A stretch of DNA of 64,000 nucleotides from Epithemia pelagica (lineage: Eukaryota > Bacillariophyta > Bacillariophyceae > Surirellales > Surirellaceae), in assembly GCA_946965045.2 (NCBI GenBank), contig OX337241.1:1736001-1800000 (forward strand), written 5' to 3'. Under the pieces are notes generated by a model. That model was not told where the DNA came from. It searched no databases and worked only from the letters and a program-made list of their open reading frames with translations. Shown here piece after piece: positions 21,068 to 30,457 of the stretch; position 1 is the first letter of the stretch; every line of letters begins with the position of its first letter. The translations under genes and the position numbers were made by a program.

Positions 21068-21173
21068 TAGCACTAGTAGGTAGATTCTGGTAGGTTGAAT
21101 ATCCCAGTCCCGAACTCGCCACTCACCACTCACTACTTGTCCCGACTCTCGACTGGATGAATCGCATCAAAGA

Positions 21174-21950
21174 TCAATGGGTACTCCTAGCCGAGCTGTC
21201 GTCGTCACTTTTGCAAAAATCAAACTTAGTAAATTGTTGGTGGAATCTTTCAAGATCATGGACATGGCCTGCTGGCATCTGTTTGGTAAAGTTCATAGGA
21301 GGGAGAAGTCTTGAGGAAGGTGAGGTAAAACCTTTGACAATGAAGATTGATGCAGTGCATGATGGGCTTGAGTCCACTTCTGTGTAGTGCTACTTTGGTG
21401 GATGGATAAACCCAGGAGGTGAGGTCTTCCAGGTTATCCTCTGTGTACGTTGGGTGAACAGTGAACATCATACAGCTGTGTCAGGTGCCGGGTGCAACTG
21501 ACAAGGAAGGATATCAATAGTTGTGTCATTTGGGGTATGAATGTCCAAGTCTTACTACCATAGAGCAATACTGTGGAAACAATGTCTACTATGTGTAGGG
21601 ACCGTCATGGATGGAGTCGAAAGGACATAGTCACAGCTGAGCGAATCCTCTTGCCCAATCTGACTTGCAACCCTCCAAATCCCTGTCTTGTTTTGTTGAC
21701 GAAATCGTCATCCCACATCTTCGAGCCCCAAGGAAGATACCATGGCGCATACTGCAGAGTGCTGCTCATTCCCGGCTGCAGTAATGCCTTGCAACATGTC
21801 CACTATAGTATCGGCCACTTGATTGATCTTGCAAAAAACCAGGCAAGGAAACCTCGACACAGAGACCACCTTCGACCCAGCCAAATAGCACGAAAGATGC
21901 AAGAGATGAATTGATTGGGATCGCAATGTTTTGTTTGCCAAATACACACA
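21174..21950 (-). pseudogene. Remnant of a non-LTR (LINE) reverse transcriptase
   Basis: Minus-strand conceptual translation between about 21710 and 21540 reads VNKTRQGFGGLQ ... RIRSAVTMSFRLHP, then a stop, then LHIVDIVSTVLLYGSKTW. The pair 'AFGKL..' and 'LLYGSETW' is characteristic of the C-terminal thumb region of LINE reverse transcriptases. Further minus-strand pieces continue on both sides with stops. It is a dead fragment; no target duplication or poly-A tail could be defined. Confidence 0.55.
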
Positions 21951-22044
21951 TTCGTTTTTCAGTCCCGAATCCCGAATCCCGAGCTGTCCTCCGCGGGCTA
22001 CAATACCCCGCGCTTCGACTCGCTACTCTGTACTCTAAAATACT

Positions 22045-22052
22045 GTGTCGAT
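22045..22052. repeat. 8-bp target-site duplication (gtgtcgat), left
   Basis: gtgtcgat directly precedes the CAGGG terminus at 22053 and is repeated exactly at 29101-29108. Confidence 0.95.
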
Positions 22053-22068
22053 CAGGGTTGTGAATTAC
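22053..22068 (+). repeat. Left terminal inverted repeat of the large hAT element
   Basis: cagggttgtgaattac, a perfect complement of 29085-29100. Related aattac words recur inward through about 22330. Confidence 0.95.
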
Positions 22069-22458
22069 AAATTACCCATTTTAGCACAATTCCAAGAATT
22101 ATAATAAAATTACCCAAACATCACCAATTCATCTTATCTTCCACAATCCCCATCGCATTTGAATAAATTACCTAATTCTCTTTCATATGTTTCCCACCAT
22201 AGAGCAAATTACTATATTCAATTCTAGTCTCCTAGCTCCATGTAATTGAGACCCTTATTCCATTCCCCCCCCTCTCACGATCCATATAATTAGTCCCCAA
22301 TTACACATCATACCCCCCATTGAATTATCAAATCACTCCCTATCCACATGTATTACTGGAATTTGGTCGAATAATAATGAACTTCTATAGAGTTTTCTTT
22401 GCTCATTCGTTACAACAACAGATGAGGAATGGTGAATGAAAGAACACACCATGTACCA

Positions 22459-22542
22459 TGCACCTCCACCACCACCACTCATTTGCGTTTGTGCAGATCT
22501 TGCACCTCCACCACCACCACTCATTTGCGTTTGTGCAGATCT
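22459..22542 (+). repeat. 42-bp tandem duplication in the transposase leader
   Basis: Two adjacent 42-bp units (22459-22500 and 22501-22542) contain a CCACCACCACCACT core and gcgtttgtgcagatct. They lie 110-190 bp upstream of the transposase ATG at 22652, so they may affect its expression or lie in the 5' UTR. Confidence 0.85.
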
Positions 22543-22651
22543 GCAGATCCGTTTCTCTCCCTCTCTTCAACAACACTCAGACTCTCTTCCCCCTCCATCG
22601 TCATACTTCTTTCCATTTGTTGCAAGTTATTATTGATACACCTATTGCAAC

Positions 22652-25600
22652 ATGGCTCCCCCTTCATCACCAAAGAAGAAACCCAAACCACCACCGAAGA
22701 AGAAACAGTCCTCCAGCACCAAGAAGAAAAGCGCTCCCAACAAAAAGAAGCCTTCTGCTTTAGAGGCTCAACAAGCTTTGATCGAGAAGGATTTTGGTGA
22801 GGATGTACAGGCAACCAAAGACGTGAACCAAATGGAGAAAGATGTTCTCCCTGTGTACACAAACATTCCTACTCTCTTTTTTGGTACCAAATCCTCTTCA
22901 CAATATTGGGATTGGTCAATTCATATCAACTGGATTGAATTCGAGAAACTCGTCTCAAACAATAGAGAAGAGCTCGAGTCTTCTTTATACCCCGGATACC
23001 ACAAAATAATCAAACTCTTCGATTCCTTAGTTGCCATCGATGAAGAGAAGACCAAGACTTTGTCGCCTCCTGATCTGAGAGACAAGTTTTGGAAAATGTC
23101 CCGACGTGTTCTCATCTGTCCTAGATGTTTCAAGAACAAGTCACAATCACTATCTGATTCGGTTATGGTTTGCTCGCACGACAAGGCCTCTAACATCTAC
23201 CAACACATTAAAGGCCATCACAAAGATCTCTATGACACTATACAGGCTGGCGGAAGTATATTGGGGCCGAATCCGAAACCCCCACCGTCTAACCAAAAGA
23301 AGCTATCAGGATTCAAAGCGCCAGTCCAACCACGCAAACAAGCCACCAAGGAACTCCAACGCCTCATGTATGAGTTCATCAATGACTGTTGTCTTCCAGC
23401 AGTAACAGTCGAGAAGCCCCAGTTCCGTGCTTTGTTGAAATATGCCTTTGACAACGGTTCCCAGTTAAAAGACTCTCGAGCTGAAGCCATGAGCCGACGG
23501 GAAATCACTCAGATACGGGTATCGTCGTACCAGGAGTTCATTGATGTTGTTTCCGATCTTGCACGAAAAGTCCGAGCTGAATACCGTCGCCTTTGTCAAC
23601 ATGAAATCCCATTCGCCACAGTGTGCCACGACATTTGGCAAGCACGGAAACACGACGTGCTGGGAGTAACTATCATGTTATGTGACCCACGCAACTGCGT
23701 CATCTATCGCATACCAATCGGTCTGGCAGAAACACAAGGACATGCTGCTGTTGACGTTGCTGCCCTAACGCATTCTCTTCTTAAAGCCGTGGGATTTCGT
23801 CCATCTGACCTTTGTGCTACAGTGAACGATAATACTTCCGCAGCAGTGCTAGCGGGAAAGTACATTGTTGGAGAGCATGCGAGTAAGGGCAAATGTGATA
23901 TGCACCGTGCAGAATTGGTGCTCAAGCATGCTACTGGTTTGATTCAGCGTTATCAAAACAAGACTTTGATCGATTCCTTTCCAGCATTTGTCGACGCCTG
24001 GCAGGTTGCTAAGGAGTTTGCTTCGTACCTCTGTTCCAGAAAAGCATATCACCGATTCGAAAAATTCAAGTCTGTTGTCTCATCTCTTGGATGGGTTGTT
24101 GTGTCCATCCCACTCCCCAACGATACTCGAGTGGGCGGCTGTGTGTTATCCATGGAGACGCTTCTCCGCATACTGTATCCAATGAAGGAGTATGCCTCTA
24201 AAGCCGTTGAGTCGGATCCTCACTTTATTACCCTCTTCAACAAGATCGACTGGACATTGATCTCGCAGTTTGAAGGAATTCTCCATCCGCTTCGTGGAGT
24301 CTCGCTATCATTGCAAACTGATGACCCAGGTTCTGGATCGGCTTCCCTGTTGGAAATTTATACATGTCGATTCCTTATTAAACACATGCGAACAGGTGTT
24401 GTTGGTTGTCTTCCTACCAATCTAAACTATGGTCAACAGTGGGACGCCAGCATCACCATGAAGGAGCTCGATGAAAAAAAACGCAAAAAGGTCAAGTTTG
24501 AGAAACTTGAGAAAGGACCTCGAGACCTAATCCGTCGCATACTCAAGGAATACGATTCATACTTAACCAACAAGGACGAAGACGGTCTCAAGGCCATGTG
24601 TGCCAACCCCCTACTTGTGAATGTGTATGAAGAACATCTCGTCGAATTAGGAGCCTACAATGAAGATGAAGTAAAAGAAATAAGGCGGCTTTTTGTCGAA
24701 GACATGGTGAAACAATTCACAAACAAGAAAGTCTCACAAATTGGTGCTTTGATTGCCAAACAAGGAAACATGGCAGTGTCGAACAAGAACACCGCTACCG
24801 ATACTACAAGTACGGCTCGTACGGTTCATGCAACTGCTTCCAACGCGACCACGGGCGGGAAAGCCACTGCAAACAACGATTCCGATTCCGATTCTGATAC
24901 CTATGTCCCTCTCAACCCATTTGAGAAAATTCGAAGATCGAGGGAGTTGAAAAAACAGGCACGACTACAATTGAGTGGGACGGCTGTAATGGGCGGTCAA
25001 GAAGCAGAAATCGTTGCGGCATTGCGGAAAGTATGCACAGAAGCATTCGACGAATACCGTTCCATGTGTTCGAAGAAGGTGGAACATCAGTGGGATACTG
25101 TTATACAGAATTATCCCACAAAGCAGTTGGATAAAGATTCAGAGAAGTGGACAGACGATGAGACAAACGAGTTTCTCGAATACTGTTCGGAACACAACTT
25201 CCTGAAGGTTGGCAAATACTTTGACGTGATGAAATGGTGGGATGATAACAAAGGTGATTATCCCTATGTGTTTGTTAGCGCAATCATCTGGCTCACTAAG
25301 CCCGCTACAAACGCCTTCCAGGAACGCATCTTCTCTTTGGGAACGTGGTTTTCACAAAATAAGCTGATGTCTAATCTCTTGAAAAAACATTTCGAAATGA
25401 GGACCATGGACTGCCTAACAAGGGAGCTGAGACGAGAAATCCAGCAACGGGAATCCGAATTGGAAGCTGCAAAGAGGAACAAGACAAAAGGCTCCACTCT
25501 GTCCAAGTATGTTGATAAGCGTCGTCTAGAAAGTGAGAAAGGTGATGGTACTGCTGACAAAGAGATTGAAGTTGTGGAAAAAGCAGATGAGACCTTGAAT

Positions 25601-26689
25601 GAAGAAAGTGCCTCTCAACAAAAGACGGCCGTTAGGACAAAGTCCATTCAAACTGCCACTGAAGGTTTTAAGAAATATGTTCGAGCGGCAAAGTTCCCTG
25701 AGTCTGGTCCAATCTCCAAGGTTTCCGAAGATCCAACGTTAGAGATGACGTATTATCCACTGTCGGATGACGACGAGCCAGATGTGAAACAAAGAGCCAC
25801 TGCTAGTGGAAAGAAAGGACAGAGATCACCTACAACAGAGGAAGCCGATGGCAAACCACCGGCAATCAACAAGAAAGCAAACAATGAAGCACCTGCAAAA
25901 CCTAAGCAGTGGAACAGAGTCGTTTACACACGAGTCAATGGTAAGCCGACATTAGATGACGCGGACTCAGTCATCTATTCCTTAGGAACTGCTGAAAGTA
26001 TGGATGAAGACAGTGACTGCGCTATGAATCAAGTTGTCCGTGACATAGTCAAAAATCCCGAAAAGGTTGTTGTACTTGAGTCACTTGCAGGAAGTTCTGA
26101 CGAGATTCCCTTAGAAGTTGAGGTAGTGAATGAGTCAAAGGGGGGAGAAAAGAGAAAGACAGTCAGTTCGGATTCCAAACAATCTCGGAAGAAGCAAAAG
26201 ACGAAACAAACTACCATGACTGTAGCGGTACGGACATCGCCACCGAGGCGTGCAAAAGAAAAGTCACGCAATACACCTCCATCGGCAAAGCTAGTGCGTT
26301 CGGATGCAGCCAAAGGAAGTGGAAGTAAGAACAAAGCAAAAAAAACACGTGGAAAGTCAAAAGAAATCACCCAGTCCAAAGAAGACGCCCATAGTTTGGT
26401 CGAGGAAGACACACCCGGTGATCCACATAACGATCATGGAACGGATAAAGACAACAACGATTCCGAAGACGACGAAGAGAGAAATCAAGATGGGCATGAA
26501 GGGGTGGATGTAGAAGAGATCAATGGCGACGAAGGTGATGAATATGATAGTAACAACGAGAATGATGTAGGAGAATCTATGGAGGAGCAGGAAGAAGACT
26601 TTGCCGTTGATGAGGGTGATGAGTGTGACGAGAGTGATGAGCAGGGTGATGAGGAGGGTGATGTGGAGGGTGACGATGAGAACGAGTAA
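22652..26689 (+). CDS. hAT transposase, long form with acidic tail
   Basis: This intact frame of 1,345 residues starts at ATG 22652. Residues 1-35 are Lys/Pro-rich and could act as a nuclear signal. A BED-type zinc finger spans about residues 150-192 (CPRCFKN ... NIYQHIKGHHKDL). The RNase H-like fold has candidate catalytic residues: Asp in TVCHDIWQARKHD near 322, Asp in ATVNDNTSAAV near 391, and Glu in FQERIFSLG near 891. CDMHRAELVLKHATG follows the second Asp, as in other hAT enzymes. The dimerisation segment YFDVMKWWDDNKGDYPYVF precedes the Glu. Residues about 930-1345 are an extension of basic and acidic low-complexity sequence ending in an Asp/Glu run. This tail is absent from typical hAT transposases and could bind histones or other partners. 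The D-D-E set is complete, so activity is plausible. Confidence 0.92.
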   Translation: MAPPSSPKKKPKPPPKKKQSSSTKKKSAPNKKKPSALEAQQALIEKDFGEDVQATKDVNQMEKDVLPVYTNIPTLFFGTKSSSQYWDWSIHINWIEFEKLVSNNREELESSLYPGYHKIIKLFDSLVAIDEEKTKTLSPPDLRDKFWKMSRRVLICPRCFKNKSQSLSDSVMVCSHDKASNIYQHIKGHHKDLYDTIQAGGSILGPNPKPPPSNQKKLSGFKAPVQPRKQATKELQRLMYEFINDCCLPAVTVEKPQFRALLKYAFDNGSQLKDSRAEAMSRREITQIRVSSYQEFIDVVSDLARKVRAEYRRLCQHEIPFATVCHDIWQARKHDVLGVTIMLCDPRNCVIYRIPIGLAETQGHAAVDVAALTHSLLKAVGFRPSDLCATVNDNTSAAVLAGKYIVGEHASKGKCDMHRAELVLKHATGLIQRYQNKTLIDSFPAFVDAWQVAKEFASYLCSRKAYHRFEKFKSVVSSLGWVVVSIPLPNDTRVGGCVLSMETLLRILYPMKEYASKAVESDPHFITLFNKIDWTLISQFEGILHPLRGVSLSLQTDDPGSGSASLLEIYTCRFLIKHMRTGVVGCLPTNLNYGQQWDASITMKELDEKKRKKVKFEKLEKGPRDLIRRILKEYDSYLTNKDEDGLKAMCANPLLVNVYEEHLVELGAYNEDEVKEIRRLFVEDMVKQFTNKKVSQIGALIAKQGNMAVSNKNTATDTTSTARTVHATASNATTGGKATANNDSDSDSDTYVPLNPFEKIRRSRELKKQARLQLSGTAVMGGQEAEIVAALRKVCTEAFDEYRSMCSKKVEHQWDTVIQNYPTKQLDKDSEKWTDDETNEFLEYCSEHNFLKVGKYFDVMKWWDDNKGDYPYVFVSAIIWLTKPATNAFQERIFSLGTWFSQNKLMSNLLKKHFEMRTMDCLTRELRREIQQRESELEAAKRNKTKGSTLSKYVDKRRLESEKGDGTADKEIEVVEKADETLNEESASQQKTAVRTKSIQTATEGFKKYVRAAKFPESGPISKVSEDPTLEMTYYPLSDDDEPDVKQRATASGKKGQRSPTTEEADGKPPAINKKANNEAPAKPKQWNRVVYTRVNGKPTLDDADSVIYSLGTAESMDEDSDCAMNQVVRDIVKNPEKVVVLESLAGSSDEIPLEVEVVNESKGGEKRKTVSSDSKQSRKKQKTKQTTMTVAVRTSPPRRAKEKSRNTPPSAKLVRSDAAKGSGSKNKAKKTRGKSKEITQSKEDAHSLVEEDTPGDPHNDHGTDKDNNDSEDDEERNQDGHEGVDVEEINGDEGDEYDSNNENDVGESMEEQEEDFAVDEGDECDESDEQGDEEGDVEGDDENE

Positions 26690-26743
26690 AATTGTAGGAG
26701 ACCTACGAAGAAGACATTACATGATACATGATTAGTTTACTAT

Positions 26744-28567
26744 CTATAACTGTTTATAACTACCGTATTTTCGAACGAGTTGTTGGACTCTGTCTTTTAA
26801 TTCGTCACTCATTTCGGATTCGGCAATGATGGATTGCAGCTTGTGTCTATTCTCCGACACTGCACTTTGACTCAATGATCCAAACATTGGGTTAATAGAC
26901 GACCAGTCAGTGGGATGAACCCATGATTCAAGATACTTGGATGTTAAATATCCACCTGTATCCTTCGGTACCCAACCCAAAAATTGGGTCCATCTGATCA
27001 CGTGAATATCAGAAGGAATACCATCCGATCGACCAAATGATGACTCGACAATAATCGCGGCGGTTTTGTATCCGATACCAGTGAGGGTAGACAGTTCTTC
27101 GATCGTGATGTTGGAAGGAATTCGCCCACCATAATGCTTCATAAAGTAGTTTGCTGCATTAATTATTCGTTCGGTGTTCTGGTAATACCGACCCGGTTCC
27201 GAGAACATGGAGCAGATTGCATCAGGTCCGAATTGATCGCTGGCATCGATCACAGCTCTTGAAGACGTGATCCCAAAAGAAAATATACGTGGCATGACTC
27301 GGCTAAGTTGAGAATCCGAAGTGCTTGATGACATACAGATAGTCATGAGGAACATGAAGGCCCTGTCTGCCTGTCGGTCATCTTTTCGAATTGATGCGTC
27401 AATCCATTCTTCCCAATTGTCTCTTGGGGAGATTATTCCCATGGACTTGGCCTTTTCGTGGACAGACAACAGAGCAATAAGGTCGAACTTCCAAATCAAA
27501 GTCTGAATGGGACAGAAAATAGGAAGGTATGGAGGTTTGTCAAATACTTTTTTTAGCATTGGTGGGTCGTGAGGCATAATGCGGCGCTTTTCCTTTGTGC
27601 AATATTGGATTGTTTTTTTGGATCGCGACAACGATTTGAGAAACTTGGACATTTCTTGATTTCGGGCACGAGTTGGATATAAGTGATAAGCCTGTCGATG
27701 GACGGGGTGTGCTTTTCTGGGTGAATGTGAAGGAGATTTCCGCTTCAACAGTGTCTGATTTGGAGAATCTGATGGAGTATCGGTGGGAGTGTTAGATTCA
27801 GACGTTGGATCAGTGGTAGTACAAGTTTCTGGAGACTCGGGGACTGCTTTTTGGGATAGTTTTGTAAGCAGGTTGGAATATTCATCCCTGATACATCGCA
27901 GGTATGGTGAAATGTTTCTTGGTATATACACAGAACATGATGATTTGGATAAAGAAGAACATGGTTCTAGGAAACAGTCGGTGGTCATCTTCTGTGGTGA
28001 TTGCTTGCAATATATAGTTGTGTCCGTGGATAATATCCACGAAAGAGCCATTGACTGAATGGAAGACTGTAGTGGTTGTTCGTTTGCTTGCTCTTGTTCG
28101 ATGGAGGAAAAGCATTCAAGGGACTGTTGATTGTGTACGAGTTTGAAATGTGGTTTGCAATGAACATGAAGGATGATTGTTGTACTACCAGGGGGTTGAT
28201 CAACAAAATGGAAGTGTTGATGTTGCCAGGGACTGGAAATTTCTGTAGTATTGTAGTCTTCCAATATGGTTTGGAGAACGATTGCTGAAATCAATTCAAC
28301 TTGCGCAGAAAATGAAAGCAGATCTACTCGGCAGTCATGAGAGGCAGATCCAGTGGTATTGTGGGTTTGGTAGGAGATATGACCGTCCACTGAGAGTAGC
28401 CAATTGATTGTTGCTTGTTCAATGGATTTCAGCATCTCAATTCTGGATGAGGTATTTGTTGTTGTACCAACGTTGGACCAGATGGCAAATAACTCCAAGT
28501 TGCAATGCATGATGTACATTGGTCTGCAGAAAGATTGGAATTGAAGTGATGGAAGTTCCTTGTTCAT
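26744..28567 (-). CDS. Transposon-borne HhH-GPD (endonuclease III-like) DNA glycosylase
   Basis: This intact 607-residue frame runs from ATG 28567, convergent with the transposase. Residues 1-335 match nothing I recognise; they include a Ser/Pro/Thr-rich stretch (about 240-290) and a basic patch (SRSKKTIQYCTKEKRR). Residues about 365-560 fit the helix-hairpin-helix GPD fold. FLMTICMSSSTSDSQLS corresponds to the first helices, then RYYQNTERIINAANYF and IPSNITIEELSTLTG. The hairpin LTGIGYKTAAIIVESSFG places the catalytic Lys at about 501, and PSDIHVIRWTQFLG places the catalytic Asp at about 520. In EndoIII these perform base excision and beta-lyase strand cleavage. No cysteines follow, so the [4Fe-4S] loop is absent. 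By inference it could repair excision gaps, or erase modified bases as DEMETER/ROS1 glycosylases do, helping the element escape silencing. Confidence 0.8.
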   Translation of the reverse strand: MNKELPSLQFQSFCRPMYIMHCNLELFAIWSNVGTTTNTSSRIEMLKSIEQATINWLLSVDGHISYQTHNTTGSASHDCRVDLLSFSAQVELISAIVLQTILEDYNTTEISSPWQHQHFHFVDQPPGSTTIILHVHCKPHFKLVHNQQSLECFSSIEQEQANEQPLQSSIQSMALSWILSTDTTIYCKQSPQKMTTDCFLEPCSSLSKSSCSVYIPRNISPYLRCIRDEYSNLLTKLSQKAVPESPETCTTTDPTSESNTPTDTPSDSPNQTLLKRKSPSHSPRKAHPVHRQAYHLYPTRARNQEMSKFLKSLSRSKKTIQYCTKEKRRIMPHDPPMLKKVFDKPPYLPIFCPIQTLIWKFDLIALLSVHEKAKSMGIISPRDNWEEWIDASIRKDDRQADRAFMFLMTICMSSSTSDSQLSRVMPRIFSFGITSSRAVIDASDQFGPDAICSMFSEPGRYYQNTERIINAANYFMKHYGGRIPSNITIEELSTLTGIGYKTAAIIVESSFGRSDGIPSDIHVIRWTQFLGWVPKDTGGYLTSKYLESWVHPTDWSSINPMFGSLSQSAVSENRHKLQSIIAESEMSDELKDRVQQLVRKYGSYKQL

Positions 28568-29084
28568 TATTGGTTATTGTGAAGAAGTCAACAGGACAAG
28601 CTGTAGAGGTACAACGACGAATGAACACAGAACACATGACCTCTGGGAGCACGAATTCTGAGCACTGAGTACTGAGCACTACGCACTAATCAACACTGTG
28701 AACTGCATGGGAGCGTAAAAAATTATGATAATTTGGTAATTAATTGGGTAATAGAATGGAAATTTATTCAATTACTCATTGGTGTGGTAATTTAATAATT
28801 CTTAAAAATGAATTCTAGGTGGTGCGTTGAATATTGTTATTGAAACGGACCAATTCCAAGGCAAAGTGTGTGAGAAGGAAATTATGGTAATTTTTATAAA
28901 TTAATTCAAACGGACAAGGAATTGGGAAAATTACAATAATTCAATTCGAAGACAATTGAGTGGATTTGTTAATTCAATAATTATATTCTAAATTATATTA
29001 GGGTTAAATTAATTTTGATATTAAATTAAAGAGAGAATACAAGGAGTAATAAATTATAAAATTCCATTATTAAGTGATTGTGCG

Positions 29085-29100
29085 GTAATTCACAACCCTG
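29085..29100 (-). repeat. Right terminal inverted repeat of the large hAT element
   Basis: gtaattcacaaccctg, the exact complement of 22053-22068, followed immediately by the gtgtcgat duplication. Confidence 0.95.
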
Positions 29101-29108
29101 GTGTCGAT
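29101..29108. repeat. 8-bp target-site duplication (gtgtcgat), right
   Basis: Exact match to 22045-22052. It marks where host DNA resumes upstream of the CSP41-like gene. Confidence 0.95.
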
Positions 29109-29290
29109 ACGATGCACATGCACGTTGAGTGGCGCGACTGGAAAGGGAAACTTTCGGTCGCCTCTAAGACATAACATGTGCGACCAGAAGATGTGTATGC
29201 AAACAAAGTCGGGCAACATGCGTCACCATTCACCATTTAGCACAGACGATGAGGAGCGTCACATCATATCTATATTGGAAGACGAACAAG

Positions 29291-30457
29291 ATGTGGTGCT
29301 TGTTTGCGATCATCCCTACCATGGTGTGGGCTTTCACGCCCGGCATGACATCGATTCGATACAAGTCAACTTTGCACATGAGCTCAGCGTTGATTGTACA
29401 AAATAAAGGCGGTGGCCACGGTGAATTGGGTTACCAGCTTGCGAAGAACTTGCTGAACAACCCAAAAATTTCATCCGTGACAATTTTGCAGGATGACAGC
29501 TGCAATGATTCCAAGGAACCATTCAAGTCCTATGCATCCGATTTACCCGATGTCGTTGTGGTCAAGGCTCCTCTAGGCGAAGAAATGCAGGCTGACCAGT
29601 TACAAAGTTATCTCGGAGGCGCCAAATTTGATTATGTTTGGGACAACGCATCCAAGAACGCCGAAGGGAGCGGTAAGGCTGTAATGGAATGCTCCAAGCT
29701 ATGGGGTGTGAAGCTTCTTGTGTACGTGTCATCCGCTGGTATGTACTTGCCCAAGCCGGATGGTCCCTTTCCAATGCCGGAGACGACCCCCATAAAGGAA
29801 AAAGCTGGACAAAATCTCTACGACCAATATGCCATGAGTGCTGGTCTGCCTCTGGTTTCGTTCCGACCACAGTACATATATGGGCCCAAAGCAAACAAAT
29901 ATGATTACCTTGATTGGTATTTTGATCGACTTGTGAGGGATCTACCCCTACCCATCCCAGAAGATGGGACCCAGCTGGTATCATTGACAAATTCAGAGGA
30001 TGTCGCATCGATTCTGGCTTCTCCTCTCAACAATGAAGCGGCCGCGATTGAACAACGCTTTTTCAACTGTGGAACAGATGAACTCGTGTCGTATGGTGAT
30101 CTCGCAATGTTCTGTGCTGAGGCTGCTGGAGTCAACCCGGATGATGTCAAACTCTTCTACTATGATGCTGCTCAGCTTGGAAAAGCACAATTCCCCTTCC
30201 GACCAACGAATTTCTATGTCACCCCGGACATGGTCAAAGAGAAACTGGGATGGCAAGGGCCGACTCACAACCTTGTGGACGACCTCAAATCGTACTTTGA
30301 TTCTTACAAATCACGAGGTGGTCTCGAAAAGAAACTCAGTCTCGTAAAAGATTGGGAAATTGTTGTGGGCAGGTTTACTCCCGCACCAGAAAGTGTCATG
30401 TCTATTTATGACAAATACGATCCTCTTGTGATTGATACATCAGAGGTCTCACAATAG
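29291..30457 (+). CDS. Plastid CSP41-like RNA-binding protein (atypical SDR/epimerase fold)
   Basis: The predicted product has 388 residues. ATG 29291 is preferred over an in-frame ATG at 29249 because it begins a good signal peptide, MWCLFAIIPTMVWA, followed by F-T-P. A Phe at +1 after signal cleavage is the hallmark of diatom plastid import. The mature part starts with a Rossmann segment, IVQNKGGGHGELGYQLAKNL. It continues with FDYVWDNASKN, VYVSSAGMY, FRPQYIYGP, YFDRLVRDLPLPIP and FFNCGTDELV. The order and spacing match plant CSP41a/b, which belong to the NAD-dependent epimerase superfamily and bind and stabilise plastid RNAs. An enzyme of nucleotide-sugar metabolism is the alternative, but the GPK..RDLPLPIP region favours CSP41. 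No introns are seen. The hAT insertion ends 182 bp upstream, so promoter or leader sequence may have been displaced. Confidence 0.85.
   Translation: MWCLFAIIPTMVWAFTPGMTSIRYKSTLHMSSALIVQNKGGGHGELGYQLAKNLLNNPKISSVTILQDDSCNDSKEPFKSYASDLPDVVVVKAPLGEEMQADQLQSYLGGAKFDYVWDNASKNAEGSGKAVMECSKLWGVKLLVYVSSAGMYLPKPDGPFPMPETTPIKEKAGQNLYDQYAMSAGLPLVSFRPQYIYGPKANKYDYLDWYFDRLVRDLPLPIPEDGTQLVSLTNSEDVASILASPLNNEAAAIEQRFFNCGTDELVSYGDLAMFCAEAAGVNPDDVKLFYYDAAQLGKAQFPFRPTNFYVTPDMVKEKLGWQGPTHNLVDDLKSYFDSYKSRGGLEKKLSLVKDWEIVVGRFTPAPESVMSIYDKYDPLVIDTSEVSQ

Larger units (their letters stand above)
22053..29100. mobile_element. 7,048-bp hAT transposon carrying a transposase and an EndoIII-like protein
   Basis: The ends are a perfect 16-bp inverted repeat, cagggttgtgaattac and its complement. 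The element starts CAGGG, as many hAT elements do, and is flanked by an exact 8-bp duplication. Both subterminal regions (about 22060-22370 and 28720-29090) are AT-rich and full of AATTAC/GTAATT motifs, probable transposase binding sites. Two long genes without lesions lie inside, convergent and 54 bp apart: a hAT transposase (plus) and an HhH-GPD protein (minus). The element is large for the superfamily and the second gene is unusual cargo. It lies 182 bp upstream of the predicted start codon of the CSP41-like gene. Confidence 0.95.
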
